Positions 55,281 to 64,000 of a DNA stretch of 64,000 nucleotides are shown piece by piece. The position numbers and the translations under genes were made by a program. Within the stretch, counting starts at the first letter, position 1; each line of letters starts with the position of its first letter. The notes under the pieces are model-generated. The model was not told where the DNA came from. It was given only the letters and a program-made list of their open reading frames with translations, and did no database searches. Origin of the DNA: Pseudoxanthomonas gei (GTDB lineage Bacteria; Pseudomonadota; Gammaproteobacteria; Xanthomonadales; Xanthomonadaceae); assembly GCF_010119615.1 (NCBI RefSeq), contig NZ_QOVG01000009.1, forward strand, positions 1-64,000. The letters run 5' to 3'.

Positions 55281-57620
55281 ATGGCTGACAAAAAACCCGG
55301 CAAGGCACAGCTGCCGGCGACGGACCTGCGACGCGTGCTGCCGATGCTGGCGATCCTGTTTGCCTTGCTGGCGGCATGGCTGGGCTGGGGCGGGGTGCAG
55401 CAATGGCGCGATGCTGGCCTCTCCGACGAAGTCGGCCGTGCGCGCGATAACGCGCTGGCGGCGGCGGAACAAACCCTCTCCGCGCAGAACACGCAGCTGG
55501 CCGGGCGCCTGGCCTCTGCGCCGGCACAGGCCGCGCTGCGCGCCGGCGACGATGCCGCACTGGCGCGCGCGATCGGCCAGGGCTGGAAGGATGCCAGCGC
55601 GCCGCTGGTGTTGACCGCGGACCTGGACGCCTCGTATGGCGCCCCGGCCGAATTCGGATTCAGCAAGCTGGCACTGCTGGAAGCCGCCCTCAGCCAGGGC
55701 CAGCCGGTGGCCCGGGTGGTGCGCGAAGGCAAGGAAAGCCGGCTGGGGCTGGCGGCCCCCGCGGGTACCGGCAAGGTCGTCTACCTGCATCTGCCCGTGA
55801 GCCTGCTGACGTCCAGTTTCGATCAGGCCAGCGTTCCAGGACGCGGCTATGTGGGTCTGCGCCAGGGCGCCTACACGGTTCGCGAACTGGGCGATGCCAG
55901 CCTGGCCAGTGGCGCCGAATCATTGGCCAGGCCGGTAGGCAAGACCGGCCTGCGCGTGGTCGCAGCCACTCCCGATGGCATCGAAGCGCCCCTGGGGCTT
56001 GGTGCGATTCCCGCGCTGGTGGCCTCGGTGCTGCTGGCGCTGCTGGCCCTTGCGGCCCTGCTGGTTGCCAAGGGCAAGCTCAACCTGCGGCGTCCCGGGC
56101 GCGTCTTTGCAGTCGAAGACAGCGAACCGACCCTGGGCCAGACCCTGCAGCTGGAGCCGCTGCCGGTCGCCGGCGCACGCAACACGGCAGATGCCGACGC
56201 CGATGCCGATTCGGGCGTCGTGCCCGCCTCGGGCCGGCACATCGAAGTGGACCCGGGCATTTTCCGCGCCTACGACATCCGCGGCGTGGTCGGCTCCACC
56301 CTCAGCGTCGAGGTGGCCGAACGCATCGGCCAGGCAATTGGCTCGGTGATGGAAGACCAGGGCCTGGTCGACATCGTGGTCGGGCGTGACGGCCGGCTTT
56401 CGGGCCCGGAACTGTCTGCCGGTGTGATCGAGGGCCTGCGCAAGGCCGGTCGCAACGTCATCGACATCGGGCTGGCGCCTACCCCGGTGGCCTACTTCGC
56501 CGCCTATCACCTGCGCACCGGCAGCAGCGTGGCCGTCACCGGCAGCCACAATCCGCCGGACTACAACGGCTTCAAGGTCGTCATTGGCGGGCAGACCCTG
56601 TCCGGCCAGGCCATCACCGACCTGTACACGCGCATCAACGAAGGCCGGCTGCATCAGACCGCTACCCCGGGCACGCTGCAGGAACGCGATGTCTCGGCCG
56701 ATTACGTGCAACGCATTGCCGATGACGTGCAGCTGGACCGCCCGCTCAAGGTGGTGGTGGATGCCGGCAACGGCGTGGCCGGTAGCATCGTGCCGCAATT
56801 GCTGGAGGCCATCGGCGCCGATGTCATCCCGCTCTATTGCGAAGTCGACGGCACCTTCCCCAACCACCATCCCGATCCCAGCGAGGCGCACAACCTCGAG
56901 GACCTGATCCAGACGGTCAAGCGTTTCGATGCCGACCTGGGCCTGGCCTTCGATGGCGATGCCGACCGCCTGGGCGTAGTGACTAAGGAAGGCGCGATCA
57001 TCTTCCCCGATCGCCTGCTGATGCTGTTTGCCGCCGACGTGCTGGAGCGCAACCCGGGCGCACTGGTGATCTACGACGTGAAGTGCACCGGCAAGCTGCA
57101 GGGCTGGATCCTGCGCCATGGCGGTACCCCGCTGATGTGGCAGACCGGCCACTCGCTGATCAAGGCCAAGATGCGCGAGACCGGCGCCGAGCTGGCCGGC
57201 GAGATGAGCGGCCACTTCTTCTTCCAGGAGCGCTGGTACGGCTTCGATGACGGCATGTATGCGGCCGCGCGCCTGCTGGAAATCCTGGCCGCGCGGGCCG
57301 AGACCCCCAGCGAAGTCCTCAATGCACTGCCCAATGCCCTGTCCACCCCGGAGATCAAGGTGCCGGTGGAAGCCGGCAACGCGCATGACCTGGCGGCCCG
57401 GTTCGTGGCCGACGCACGCTTCGAAGGCGCACGCCTGACCACCATCGATGGCCTGCGCGCGGACTGGGAAGACGGCTGGGGCCTGCTGCGTGCCTCCAAC
57501 ACCACCCCGATCCTGGTGCTGCGTTTCGAAGCCGACAACCAGCAGGCGCTGGAGCGCATCAAGGACGAGTTCCGCAAGCACCTGGCGCAGGTCGCACCGC
57601 AGATCACCGCGACGTTCTAG
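55281..57620 (+). CDS. algC: Phosphomannomutase/phosphoglucomutase with N-terminal membrane domain
   Basis: 779 residues. Residues 1 to about 290 form an extension with two TM helices (about 17-37 and 240-262) around a periplasmic-size domain, then an AlgC-type mutase: start of domain at DPGIFRAYDIRGVVG, phosphoserine loop TGSHNPPDYNGFKV, metal loop AFDGDADRLGVV, sugar loop GEMSGHFFF, and the phosphate loop near the end (RASNTTPILVLRFEA). It makes Man-1-P/Glc-1-P for LPS and exopolysaccharide. Usual AlgC is about 460 residues; the membrane extension is typical of xanthomonads. Likely co-transcribed with coaBC-dut. Confidence 0.92.
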   Translation: MADKKPGKAQLPATDLRRVLPMLAILFALLAAWLGWGGVQQWRDAGLSDEVGRARDNALAAAEQTLSAQNTQLAGRLASAPAQAALRAGDDAALARAIGQGWKDASAPLVLTADLDASYGAPAEFGFSKLALLEAALSQGQPVARVVREGKESRLGLAAPAGTGKVVYLHLPVSLLTSSFDQASVPGRGYVGLRQGAYTVRELGDASLASGAESLARPVGKTGLRVVAATPDGIEAPLGLGAIPALVASVLLALLALAALLVAKGKLNLRRPGRVFAVEDSEPTLGQTLQLEPLPVAGARNTADADADADSGVVPASGRHIEVDPGIFRAYDIRGVVGSTLSVEVAERIGQAIGSVMEDQGLVDIVVGRDGRLSGPELSAGVIEGLRKAGRNVIDIGLAPTPVAYFAAYHLRTGSSVAVTGSHNPPDYNGFKVVIGGQTLSGQAITDLYTRINEGRLHQTATPGTLQERDVSADYVQRIADDVQLDRPLKVVVDAGNGVAGSIVPQLLEAIGADVIPLYCEVDGTFPNHHPDPSEAHNLEDLIQTVKRFDADLGLAFDGDADRLGVVTKEGAIIFPDRLLMLFAADVLERNPGALVIYDVKCTGKLQGWILRHGGTPLMWQTGHSLIKAKMRETGAELAGEMSGHFFFQERWYGFDDGMYAAARLLEILAARAETPSEVLNALPNALSTPEIKVPVEAGNAHDLAARFVADARFEGARLTTIDGLRADWEDGWGLLRASNTTPILVLRFEADNQQALERIKDEFRKHLAQVAPQITATF

Positions 57621-57647
57621 GCCCGCCACGCACGTACGCCTACCAGT

Positions 57648-57674
57648 GAAAAGCCGGGCAATGCCGGGCTTTTC
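57648..57674. terminator. Bidirectional terminator between algC and the DUF4124 gene
   Basis: GAAAAGCC.GGC/GCC.GGCTTTTC hairpin (one internal mismatch), with A-run on one side and T-run on the other, between two convergent genes. Confidence 0.85.
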
Positions 57675-57676
57675 GA

Positions 57677-58378
57677 TCAGCGGGTAGTGGTATCGGCCAG
57701 CCCGGTGGCGGCGGGCGCCACAGGCACGGCGCCCTCGGCAGGCTGCAGCCCTTTAAGTTCCCGATAGCGCCGCATGATGTCGGCGATTTCAACGTCCAGT
57801 TCTGCGCGTTGCCGTTCGAATCCCGATTGCAGTTGCTGCTGGCGCAGCAGTTCGCGGTGCCGGCCCTTGATGCCATTGGCCATGTCCGGGCTGACCGGCT
57901 TGCCGTCCAGTTCGCGGTCGCCCGCGGTCTGCAGCAGGCTGACCAGTCCTTCGCGCAGGCTGGCCACGTTGTAGCGGGCGGTGCGAATGCTGTTTTCCAC
58001 GATGCTGATGCGCTCGCCGAACACGCGCCGAAGCTGGTCCTCGGTCTGGTAGGACGAGAGCATGGCCTGGTCGGTGCGCTTGCGGGTCTCCAGCGCGGCC
58101 TGGTCGACCTGGCGCTGCACTTCGTCGGAGGCGGCCAGCGCGCGCTCGTCCTCGCTCAACGCGCGTTGCACCTGGCCGGTGCGCAATCCGCTGCGCGCAC
58201 TGATCTCGTCGCGCGCGAGGTTTTCCGCACCCGAGGGCAGCGCATCGCTGCAGACCCGCTGGCCGTTCTGGTTCCAGCAATAGAGTTTCTTGGCGGGGGC
58301 GGCCGTCTGCGCATGGGCGGCAGGCGCCAGCGCCATGCACAAGGCCATCAGGACCACCTGGTTTCTTGAAATCGTCAC
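57677..58378 (-). CDS. Secreted DUF4124-like coiled-coil protein
   Basis: 233 residues with a signal peptide (about 1-23, VLMALCMALAPAAHAQ). A DUF4124-like segment (KKLYCWNQNGQRVCSDALPSG, two Cys) is followed by a long helical/coiled-coil region and an Ala/Pro-rich end. Periplasmic; function unknown. pyrE lies 14 nt upstream on the same strand, so the two are probably co-transcribed. Confidence 0.8.
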   Translation of the reverse strand: MTISRNQVVLMALCMALAPAAHAQTAAPAKKLYCWNQNGQRVCSDALPSGAENLARDEISARSGLRTGQVQRALSEDERALAASDEVQRQVDQAALETRKRTDQAMLSSYQTEDQLRRVFGERISIVENSIRTARYNVASLREGLVSLLQTAGDRELDGKPVSPDMANGIKGRHRELLRQQQLQSGFERQRAELDVEIADIMRRYRELKGLQPAEGAVPVAPAATGLADTTTR

Positions 58379-58392
58379 GGGCTCCCCTGCCT

Positions 58393-59052
58393 TCAGTCCG
58401 ACGGACCGCTGCCGTAGCTTGCGCGGTAGGCAAGCAGGCGGTCGCGGTGGGACACAAGTTCAGCGCTTTCGCCGGCGAAAGCAAGCAGGTCGTGCAGGTT
58501 GGCCACGGCGATCACCGGGGCGCCGGTCTCCGCCGCCACCGATTGGGCGGCCGACAGGCGCGATCCCTCACCCAGGACTTCCTGCCGGTCCAGCGCCACC
58601 ACGATGCCGGCAACACGCCCGCCCGCGGCCTTGATCAGGCCGACCGCCTCGCGGATGGCGGTGCCGGCGGTAATCACGTCATCGACGATCAACACGTTGC
58701 GGTCTTCCAGCGGCGCACCGATCAGCATGCCGCCTTCGCCATGGGCCTTGGCTTCCTTGCGGTTGAAGGCGACCGGCAGGTCGCGCCCGCGACGGGCGAA
58801 TTCGCAGGCCAGTGCGGTGGCCAACGGAATGCCCTTGTAGGCCGGGCCGAACAGCAGGTCGAACGCAATGCCCGCCGCTTCCACCGCATCGACATAGCAC
58901 GCGGCCAGGTCGGCCAGCCGCGCACCACTGTCGAAGCGGCCGGCATTGAAGAAGTAGGGACTCAGGCGCCCGGATTTCAGGGTGAATTCGCCGAAGCGCA
59001 GGGCCTGTGAATGCAACGCGAGTTGCAGGAAACGGCTTCTGTGGTCGCTCAT
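58393..59052 (-). CDS. pyrE: Orotate phosphoribosyltransferase
   Basis: 219 residues; makes OMP from orotate and PRPP in pyrimidine synthesis. PRPP motif VLIVDDVITAGTAIREAV, FGPAYKGIPL and KEAKAHGEGG loop are intact. Length and sequence are those of the proteobacterial form. Divergent from xth. Confidence 0.96.
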   Translation of the reverse strand: MSDHRSRFLQLALHSQALRFGEFTLKSGRLSPYFFNAGRFDSGARLADLAACYVDAVEAAGIAFDLLFGPAYKGIPLATALACEFARRGRDLPVAFNRKEAKAHGEGGMLIGAPLEDRNVLIVDDVITAGTAIREAVGLIKAAGGRVAGIVVALDRQEVLGEGSRLSAAQSVAAETGAPVIAVANLHDLLAFAGESAELVSHRDRLLAYRASYGSGPSD

Positions 59053-59163
59053 GGGCGGCTCCTGCGGTAGGGAAAGGCAAGCCTAGCCCATCGCCGCCGC
59101 AGCCGGCCACCGGGAGAGCCTACTTCGGGCACAATCCAGCTTTCCCCCGTTGCCATCGTGTCC

Positions 59164-59937
59164 ATGAGAATAATCAGCTTCAATGCCAACGGCCTGCGCT
59201 CGGCCTCCAGCAAGGGTTTCTTCGACTGGTTCAATACGCAGGACGCCGACGTGCTGTGCGTGCAGGAGACCAAGGCGCAGGAACACCAGCTGGCCGGACC
59301 CGAATTCCTGCCGCCCGGGTACAAGGCCTGGTTCCGCGATGCCAGCACCAAGAAGGGCTACAGCGGCGTGGCGATCTACGCCAAGCGCGAGCCCGACGAA
59401 ATCCGCACTGCGCTGGGCTGGCCGGAATTCGATGAGGAAGGCCGCTACCTGGAAGCGCGCTTCGGCAATCTCAGCGTGGTGTCGTTCTACATCCCTTCCG
59501 GGTCTTCGGGTGAGCTGCGCCAGGGTTACAAGTTCCAGGTCATGGAATGGCTGGCGCCGATCCTGCAGGAATGGCGCGACAGCGGCCGTGACTACGTGCT
59601 GTGCGGTGACTGGAACATCGTGCGTTCGCGCCTGGACATCAGGAACTGGACCTCCAACCAGAAGAACTCCGGCTGCCTGCCCGCCGAGCGCGACTGGTTC
59701 AACCAGATGTGCGTGGAAGGCGACGGCTGGGTCGACGCCTATCGCGCGCTGCACCCCGAAGGCCAGGACTACACCTGGTGGAGCAATCGCGGCGCCGCGC
59801 GCGCCAACAACGTGGGATGGCGCATCGACTACCAGATCGTCACGCCCTCGCTGCGCGAGCGGCTGCAGGCGTGCTCGATCCATACGGAGACGCGCTTCTC
59901 CGACCACGCTCCGTTCATCGTGGACTACGCGATTTGA
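59164..59937 (+). CDS. xth: Exodeoxyribonuclease III (AP endonuclease)
   Basis: 257 residues of the Xth/ExoA class: MRIISFNANGLRSA, VQETKAQ (metal Glu), GYSGVAIYAK, GDWNIV and catalytic SDHAPFIVDY. DNA-repair enzyme for abasic sites. ATG at 59164 matches the family N-terminus; a GTG two codons upstream is possible. The stop overlaps the TTG start of the next gene. Confidence 0.95.
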   Translation: MRIISFNANGLRSASSKGFFDWFNTQDADVLCVQETKAQEHQLAGPEFLPPGYKAWFRDASTKKGYSGVAIYAKREPDEIRTALGWPEFDEEGRYLEARFGNLSVVSFYIPSGSSGELRQGYKFQVMEWLAPILQEWRDSGRDYVLCGDWNIVRSRLDIRNWTSNQKNSGCLPAERDWFNQMCVEGDGWVDAYRALHPEGQDYTWWSNRGAARANNVGWRIDYQIVTPSLRERLQACSIHTETRFSDHAPFIVDYAI

Positions 59938-61517
59938 GCTCCGCCGCCGCCAAGCCGGCGCGCCCGGGCTGGCGCGAGGTGCTGCGCAGCCTGCGCCAGC
60001 GCAAGGTGATGGTGATGCTGCTGCTGGGACTGTCGGCCGGGCTGCCCTTCATGCTGGTCGGCAACACCATGGGCCTGTGGCTGCGCGAGGGCGGCATCGA
60101 ACTGACCGCGATCGGCTTCCTGTCGTGGGTCGGGATCATGTATTCGATGAAGTTCCTGTGGGCACCGATCATCGACAAGACCGATGTGCCGGTCCTGGGT
60201 CGTCTGCTCGGCCATCGGCGCGGCTGGATGATCCTGGCCCAGCTGGTGGTGGCGGCCGGCCTGCTGGGCATGGCGGTACTGACCCCGCAGGGCGGCTTGA
60301 TGGCCTTTGCCGCGCTGGCCCTGGTGGCCGCGTTCGCTTCGGCGACCCAGGACATCGTGATCGACGCCTGGCGCATCGAGAGCGCCGACAACGGCGAGGA
60401 ACTGTCCCTGCTCAGTTCGGCCTACCAGCTCGGCTACCGCGGCGCGCTGCTGCTGACCGACGCCTGGATCCTGGTGCTGGCGGCGAAGATCGGCTGGACG
60501 GCCTCGTATGAACTGATTGCCGGCCTGATGGGCCTGGGCATGATCGCGGTTATGTTCGCGCGTGAATCGCGCAGTGCACCGGCGGCGACGCTGGTGGACA
60601 TCGACCCGGCCCGGGAAAAACTGGGCGTCTCCGATGCGATGGTGCTGCGCTGGCTGGCTGCGCTGGTGTTCGGGGTCGCGACGGTTGTCTATCTGGTGGT
60701 GGCCCACAACGTCTGGTTGAAGCCGTGGGGCTGGGATGATGCCGCCTTCGCCGTGGGGCTGCCGCTGGTGATCTGGCTGCTGATCCGCAAGCCCGGCAAT
60801 GGTGGCCAGCCGGTGCGCGAGGCGACCTGGTCGCGGCCGCTGGTGCGGCCGCTGCTGCGCTTCTTCGACGGGGCGATCGGCCCGCTGCTGATGTTCTTCC
60901 GTGACCACGGCACTGCCGCCCTGTTGATACTGCTGGCCATCAGCCTGTACCGGCTGCCTGATTTCGTGATGGGCCCCATGGCCAATCCCTTCTATACCGA
61001 CCTGGGCATCGACAAGGCCACGGTAGGCGCGGTCCGCGGGTCCTTTGGCTGGGTCGCCACCACGGTGGGCGTGGTGTTTGCGGGTGTGTTCGCGTTGCGC
61101 TTCGGACTGGTGGCCACGCTGATGCTCGGCGCGATCCTGGGACCGGGCTCCAACCTCGCGTTCGCCTACCTGGCCCACCACGGCGGCGATCCGACCGTAT
61201 TCGCCACGGTCATGGTCATCGACAACTTCTGCACCGGCTTCGCCGGCGTGGCCCTGGTGGGCTACATGTCCAGCCTGACCAGCCTGGGCTACACGGCCAC
61301 CCAGTACGCGCTGCTCAGCTCGTTCTATGCGATGCCGGGCAAATTCCTGAAGGGGCTCTCCGGGGCCGCGGTGGATGGGCTGGCCAAGACCCACTCCCTG
61401 CTGGACGCCTATTCGATCTTCTTCGTCGGCACGGCGCTGCTGGGCATCCCGGCCCTGCTGTTGTGCTTCCGCCTGGCCATGCGCCACCATGCGCCAAAGC
61501 AGGGAGGGCCCGCATGA
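59934..61517 (+). CDS. ampG: AmpG-family muropeptide permease (MFS)
   Basis: 527 residues, about 12-14 TM helices. Start is a TTG overlapping the xth stop (TTGA); no ATG lies in the right region. AmpG signatures: GLSAGLPFMLVGNTMGLWLRE, SMKFLWAPIIDKTDVPVLGRLLGHRRGWM, ATQDIVIDAWRIE and SAYQLGYRGALLL. Imports N-acetylglucosaminyl-anhydro-muropeptides for peptidoglycan recycling. The C-terminus overlaps a small ORF by 4 nt; anmK of the same pathway is next. Confidence 0.93.
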   Translation: MSSAAAKPARPGWREVLRSLRQRKVMVMLLLGLSAGLPFMLVGNTMGLWLREGGIELTAIGFLSWVGIMYSMKFLWAPIIDKTDVPVLGRLLGHRRGWMILAQLVVAAGLLGMAVLTPQGGLMAFAALALVAAFASATQDIVIDAWRIESADNGEELSLLSSAYQLGYRGALLLTDAWILVLAAKIGWTASYELIAGLMGLGMIAVMFARESRSAPAATLVDIDPAREKLGVSDAMVLRWLAALVFGVATVVYLVVAHNVWLKPWGWDDAAFAVGLPLVIWLLIRKPGNGGQPVREATWSRPLVRPLLRFFDGAIGPLLMFFRDHGTAALLILLAISLYRLPDFVMGPMANPFYTDLGIDKATVGAVRGSFGWVATTVGVVFAGVFALRFGLVATLMLGAILGPGSNLAFAYLAHHGGDPTVFATVMVIDNFCTGFAGVALVGYMSSLTSLGYTATQYALLSSFYAMPGKFLKGLSGAAVDGLAKTHSLLDAYSIFFVGTALLGIPALLLCFRLAMRHHAPKQGGPA

Positions 61518-61741
61518 CCGACATCGTGATGAAGGACATCGACCCGGTGCTGGCCGACCGCATCCGCCGCGTCGCCGAAGCGCGCGGCTGGAACATGCAT
61601 GACACGCTCTTCCACCTGCTGGAACAGGGCCTGTTCACCACCGAGTCCGAAGTGCGCGGCGGTTTCAACGACCGCGAGGTGGACGTGCTGTCTGCCGCCA
61701 TCACCGCGATGAAGGACGTGCCGCAGGGCCACGGATTCTGA
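61514..61741 (+). CDS. Small ribbon-helix-helix-like protein coupled to ampG
   Basis: 75 residues: MTDIVMKDIDPVLADRIRRVAEARGWNMHDTLFHLLEQGL resembles the Arc/FitA-type ribbon-helix-helix fold (strand then two helices), followed by an acidic helix. Overlaps the ampG stop (ATGA), so it is coupled. No toxin partner is visible, so antitoxin status is unsupported; it may be a transcription factor or unknown accessory. Codon use matches neighbours. Confidence 0.7.
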   Translation: MTDIVMKDIDPVLADRIRRVAEARGWNMHDTLFHLLEQGLFTTESEVRGGFNDREVDVLSAAITAMKDVPQGHGF

Positions 61742-61760
61742 GGCCCCGGCCGCAGGCCAA

Positions 61761-62870
61761 TCAGGCCGGGTAGACGGCCCCCAGCACGCGCGGGCCCCTG
61801 GCACCGGTGACGCTGGGCAGGTTGCCCGGCCGGCCCGCCAGGGTTTCCCGCGCCAGCCACGCAAAACCCATGGCTTCCACATAGTCGGGATCCAGCCCGT
61901 GCAGGGCAGTGGATTCGACCGCGATGCCCGGCAGGTGGGCCGCAATTCGCGCCATCAACGCGGTGTTGTGCACGCCGCCGCCGCATCCCAGCACCCGCGT
62001 GGTCGCGGGTTGGGTGGCACGCAGGGCGTCGGCGACGGTGACCGCGCTCAGTTCCAGCAGGGTGGCCTGCACGTCCGCCGTCGACACGTCGGCCTGTTGC
62101 AGTTGTGACTCCAGCCAGGGCAGGTGGAACTGCTCGCGACCGGTGCTCTTGGGCGGCGGCAGCTGGAACCAGGGATCGCCGAGCAGACGCGCCAGCAGGC
62201 CGGCATCGACCGTGCCGCTGGCCGCCAGCACTCCGCCTGCATCGTAGGCCCGGCCCGTGTGGCGTTCGCACCAGGCATCCATCAGCGCATTGGCCGGCCC
62301 GGTGTCGAAGCCGCGCACCGCGCCCGAACGTGGCAGCAGGGTGAAGTTGGCGATCCCGCCCAGGTTCAGCACCGCGCGGTCCTCGCTTTCCGAGCGCAGC
62401 ATCGCGGCGTGGAAGGCCGGCATCAACGGCGCGCCATGGCCGCCGGCGGCGACATCGCGGCGGCGGAAGTCGGCCACCGTGGTAATGCCACTGCGCTCGG
62501 CGATGAGGTTGCCGTCGCCCATCTGCCAGGTGAAAGGCGCACTGGATTCGGGGCGGTGGCGCACGGTCTGGCCATGCGAGCCGATGGCGCGGACCTGTTC
62601 ATGCGGCACGCCGGCGTCGGCTATCGCGTGGAGGGCGGCATCGGCGAAGGCGCGGGCCAGGGTGGTGTCGAGTTCGCCCAGTTCGTCCAGTGAATTCGCT
62701 TCTCCGCCCTGGCCCAGCGCGATCAGGCGCGCGCGCAGCGTGTCATCCCAGGCATAGGTGCGGCCAAAGAGGAGTTCGCAATGCGGTTCGAAACGTACCA
62801 GCGCGGCGTCGATGCCATCGGCGCTGGTGCCGGAAATCAGGCCCAGGTACAGCCTTGCGTCATGGGGCAT
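61761..62870 (-). CDS. anmK: Anhydro-N-acetylmuramic acid kinase
   Basis: 369 residues. Phosphorylates and opens 1,6-anhydro-MurNAc during cell-wall recycling. [16 protein letters not shown] at the N-terminus (ATP loop), [13 protein letters not shown] and [12 protein letters not shown] match the family. Position convergent with ampG and its small ORF links transport and recycling of muropeptides. Upstream is the M23 peptidase gene on the same strand. Confidence 0.95.
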   Translation of the reverse strand: MPHDARLYLGLISGTSADGIDAALVRFEPHCELLFGRTYAWDDTLRARLIALGQGGEANSLDELGELDTTLARAFADAALHAIADAGVPHEQVRAIGSHGQTVRHRPESSAPFTWQMGDGNLIAERSGITTVADFRRRDVAAGGHGAPLMPAFHAAMLRSESEDRAVLNLGGIANFTLLPRSGAVRGFDTGPANALMDAWCERHTGRAYDAGGVLAASGTVDAGLLARLLGDPWFQLPPPKSTGREQFHLPWLESQLQQADVSTADVQATLLELSAVTVADALRATQPATTRVLGCGGGVHNTALMARIAAHLPGIAVESTALHGLDPDYVEAMGFAWLARETLAGRPGNLPSVTGARGPRVLGAVYPA

Positions 62871-62966
62871 GGGTAAGCGCCCCTTGGGCGCGCAGTCGTG
62901 GTCGTGCGCTCAAGCATCGCGCCCGGCGGGCGCGGCGACAAGGAAGGAATTCAGGGAATTGCGGGT

Positions 62967-64000
62967 TCAGCGCTTTTTGGGAGTCGTCAGCGCGGCAGTC
63001 AGCGTCTTGGCAGAGGGCGCCGGAGCCGGCTCGATGTCCGCGTAGATGATGTTTTCCACCGTGCGGATGCGTGCCAGCGCATTGGCGGTGTAGGTGCGAT
63101 AGGACGCCAGTTGCGCGCCCGCCAGTGGCTCCGGCGGCGGCATGGTGATGGACAGCGGGTTGCGATGGACGCCATTGACGCGGAATTCGTAGTGCAGGTG
63201 CGGGCCGGTGGACATGCCGGTGGAACCCACGTAGCCGATCACCGTGCCCTGCGGTACCGACTGGCCCTTGCGCAGCTTGGCGGTGCGCGACATGTGCCCG
63301 TACAGCGTGGTGTAGCCGCGACCGTGGTTGAGGACCACCGTGTTGCCATAGCCGCGCTGCCAGCCGATGAACTCCACCCTGGAATCACCGGCCGCCATGA
63401 TCGGCGTGCCGCTGGAGGCCGCGTAGTCCACACCCTTGTGCATGCGCATCGCGCCAAGCACCGGATGCTTGCGCGCGCCGAAGCGGGAGCTGAGGCGCGC
63501 GTAGGGGATCGGCATGCGGATGAAGGTCTTCTTCAGCGGCCGGCCCTGGGCGGTGAAGTATTCGGGCTTGTTGCCGGTGCGTGCGTAACGGAAGCCCGAA
63601 TGCAGTTTCCCGTCGACGGTGAAGGTGGCCGCCAGCACCGGGCTGGTGCTGACCAGCTCGCCTTCGCGCCAGGTCTGGTCCACCACGACGCTGAAGCGAT
63701 CGTCCGAATCCAGGTCCGAATCGAAGTCGATGTCGTACTTGAAGATTTCGTCAGTCAGCGAGTTGATGTTGGCCGAGGTCAGCCCGGCCTTGCGCGCGGA
63801 GCGGTTCAGCGAGCGCCCGACCTTGCCGCTGAGCACCACGGTGCGGGTGGTGCTTTCGCGCGCCACCAATTTCTGCTTGACGGTGTCGCCGGCCAGCGAC
63901 AGTTCGACCCGGTGGTCGGCGTCGCGGTCGTAGCGCAAGGTACGCAGCTCGCCAGTGACCGGCAGGTCGAACGCCAGCTCGGTACCCGGCTTGAGCCTGG
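62967..64000 (-). CDS. M23 peptidoglycan endopeptidase (N-terminus beyond the window)
   Basis: The reading frame remains open to the right edge, so only the C-terminal 343 codons are seen; the TTG at 63938 is not a believable start. The visible part has a middle region of the OapA/MepM type and a C-terminal LytM/M23 domain: MHKGVDYAAS (zinc His/Asp), TLYGHMS, GPHLHYEFR (catalytic/zinc His), followed by RNPLSITMPPPEP. Likely periplasmic, cutting cell-wall crosslinks. A 96-bp gap separates it from anmK. Confidence 0.9.
   Translation of the reverse strand, partial: RLKPGTELAFDLPVTGELRTLRYDRDADHRVELSLAGDTVKQKLVARESTTRTVVLSGKVGRSLNRSARKAGLTSANINSLTDEIFKYDIDFDSDLDSDDRFSVVVDQTWREGELVSTSPVLAATFTVDGKLHSGFRYARTGNKPEYFTAQGRPLKKTFIRMPIPYARLSSRFGARKHPVLGAMRMHKGVDYAASSGTPIMAAGDSRVEFIGWQRGYGNTVVLNHGRGYTTLYGHMSRTAKLRKGQSVPQGTVIGYVGSTGMSTGPHLHYEFRVNGVHRNPLSITMPPPEPLAGAQLASYRTYTANALARIRTVENIIYADIEPAPAPSAKTLTAALTTPKKR

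Noticed and set aside
63936..63938. TTG as the start of the M23 peptidase
   Set aside because: The frame is open to the window edge and family members are longer, with N-terminal domains; the gene is simply cut off.

Overview
The window is a GC-rich bacterial chromosome segment with the gene content of the Xanthomonadaceae (Lysobacteraceae), closest in flavour to Stenotrophomonas, Pseudoxanthomonas or Lysobacter. This assignment rests on the long RhlB tail, the very long cyclic beta-glucan synthase, the AlgC-type mutase fused to a membrane domain, the cyclic-GMP-type cyclase/receptor gene pair and the GTAG/REP-like intergenic repeats. No rRNA, tRNA or CRISPR array was recognised. Bases 1-210 hold no gene that I can support.

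Layout. 0.2-10 kb is housekeeping: trxA and rhlB (divergent), ftsEX, a two-receiver regulator, ung, a DUF2059 protein, arfB, a lipid acyltransferase and an M3 lipoprotein peptidase. 10.1-19.1 kb is one giant minus-strand gene for a cyclic beta-glucan synthase with a small translationally coupled ORF after it. 19.2-28.6 kb is a chromosomal integron: intI on the minus strand, attI, then about a dozen gene cassettes, all read on the plus strand. Nine attC sites have near-identical arms, two are degenerate and three further relics mark an ageing distal end. The eighth attC is split by a 1.5-kb IS110/IS1111-type element whose non-coding end carries short matches to both its target and its own tips, as expected for a guide (bridge/seek) RNA. 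Most cassette products are unknown small proteins (membrane, secreted, lipoprotein, zinc-ribbon).

29.3-33.4 kb is the glyoxylate bypass: a LysR regulator divergent from aceB-aceA, with a LysR-box-like palindrome between them. 33.5-38.7 kb is the most unusual functional block: a cyclic-nucleotide-binding GGDEF protein, a class III nucleotide cyclase with TPR repeats, a 114-aa peptide with an NHLP-like leader and a SagB-like FMN dehydrogenase. It looks like a signalling unit joined to an uncharacterised peptide-modification (RiPP-like) unit.

38.8-64 kb is again mostly core: a GFA-family protein, an S9 peptidase, comM, ubiK, a PII protein, speE/speA, an acyltransferase, an SDR, a methyltransferase-like membrane protein, argS with an FtsN-like SPOR protein, radC, coaBC-dut-algC, a DUF4124 protein, pyrE, xth-ampG with a coupled small ORF, anmK and an M23 peptidase cut by the right edge. 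The ampG/anmK/M23 neighbourhood points to cell-wall recycling and remodelling.

Functions were assigned by reading translated sequences and motifs; no database search was run. Start codons were chosen by family N-termini, Shine-Dalgarno sequences and overlaps with the preceding stop, which implies TTG or GTG starts for several genes.
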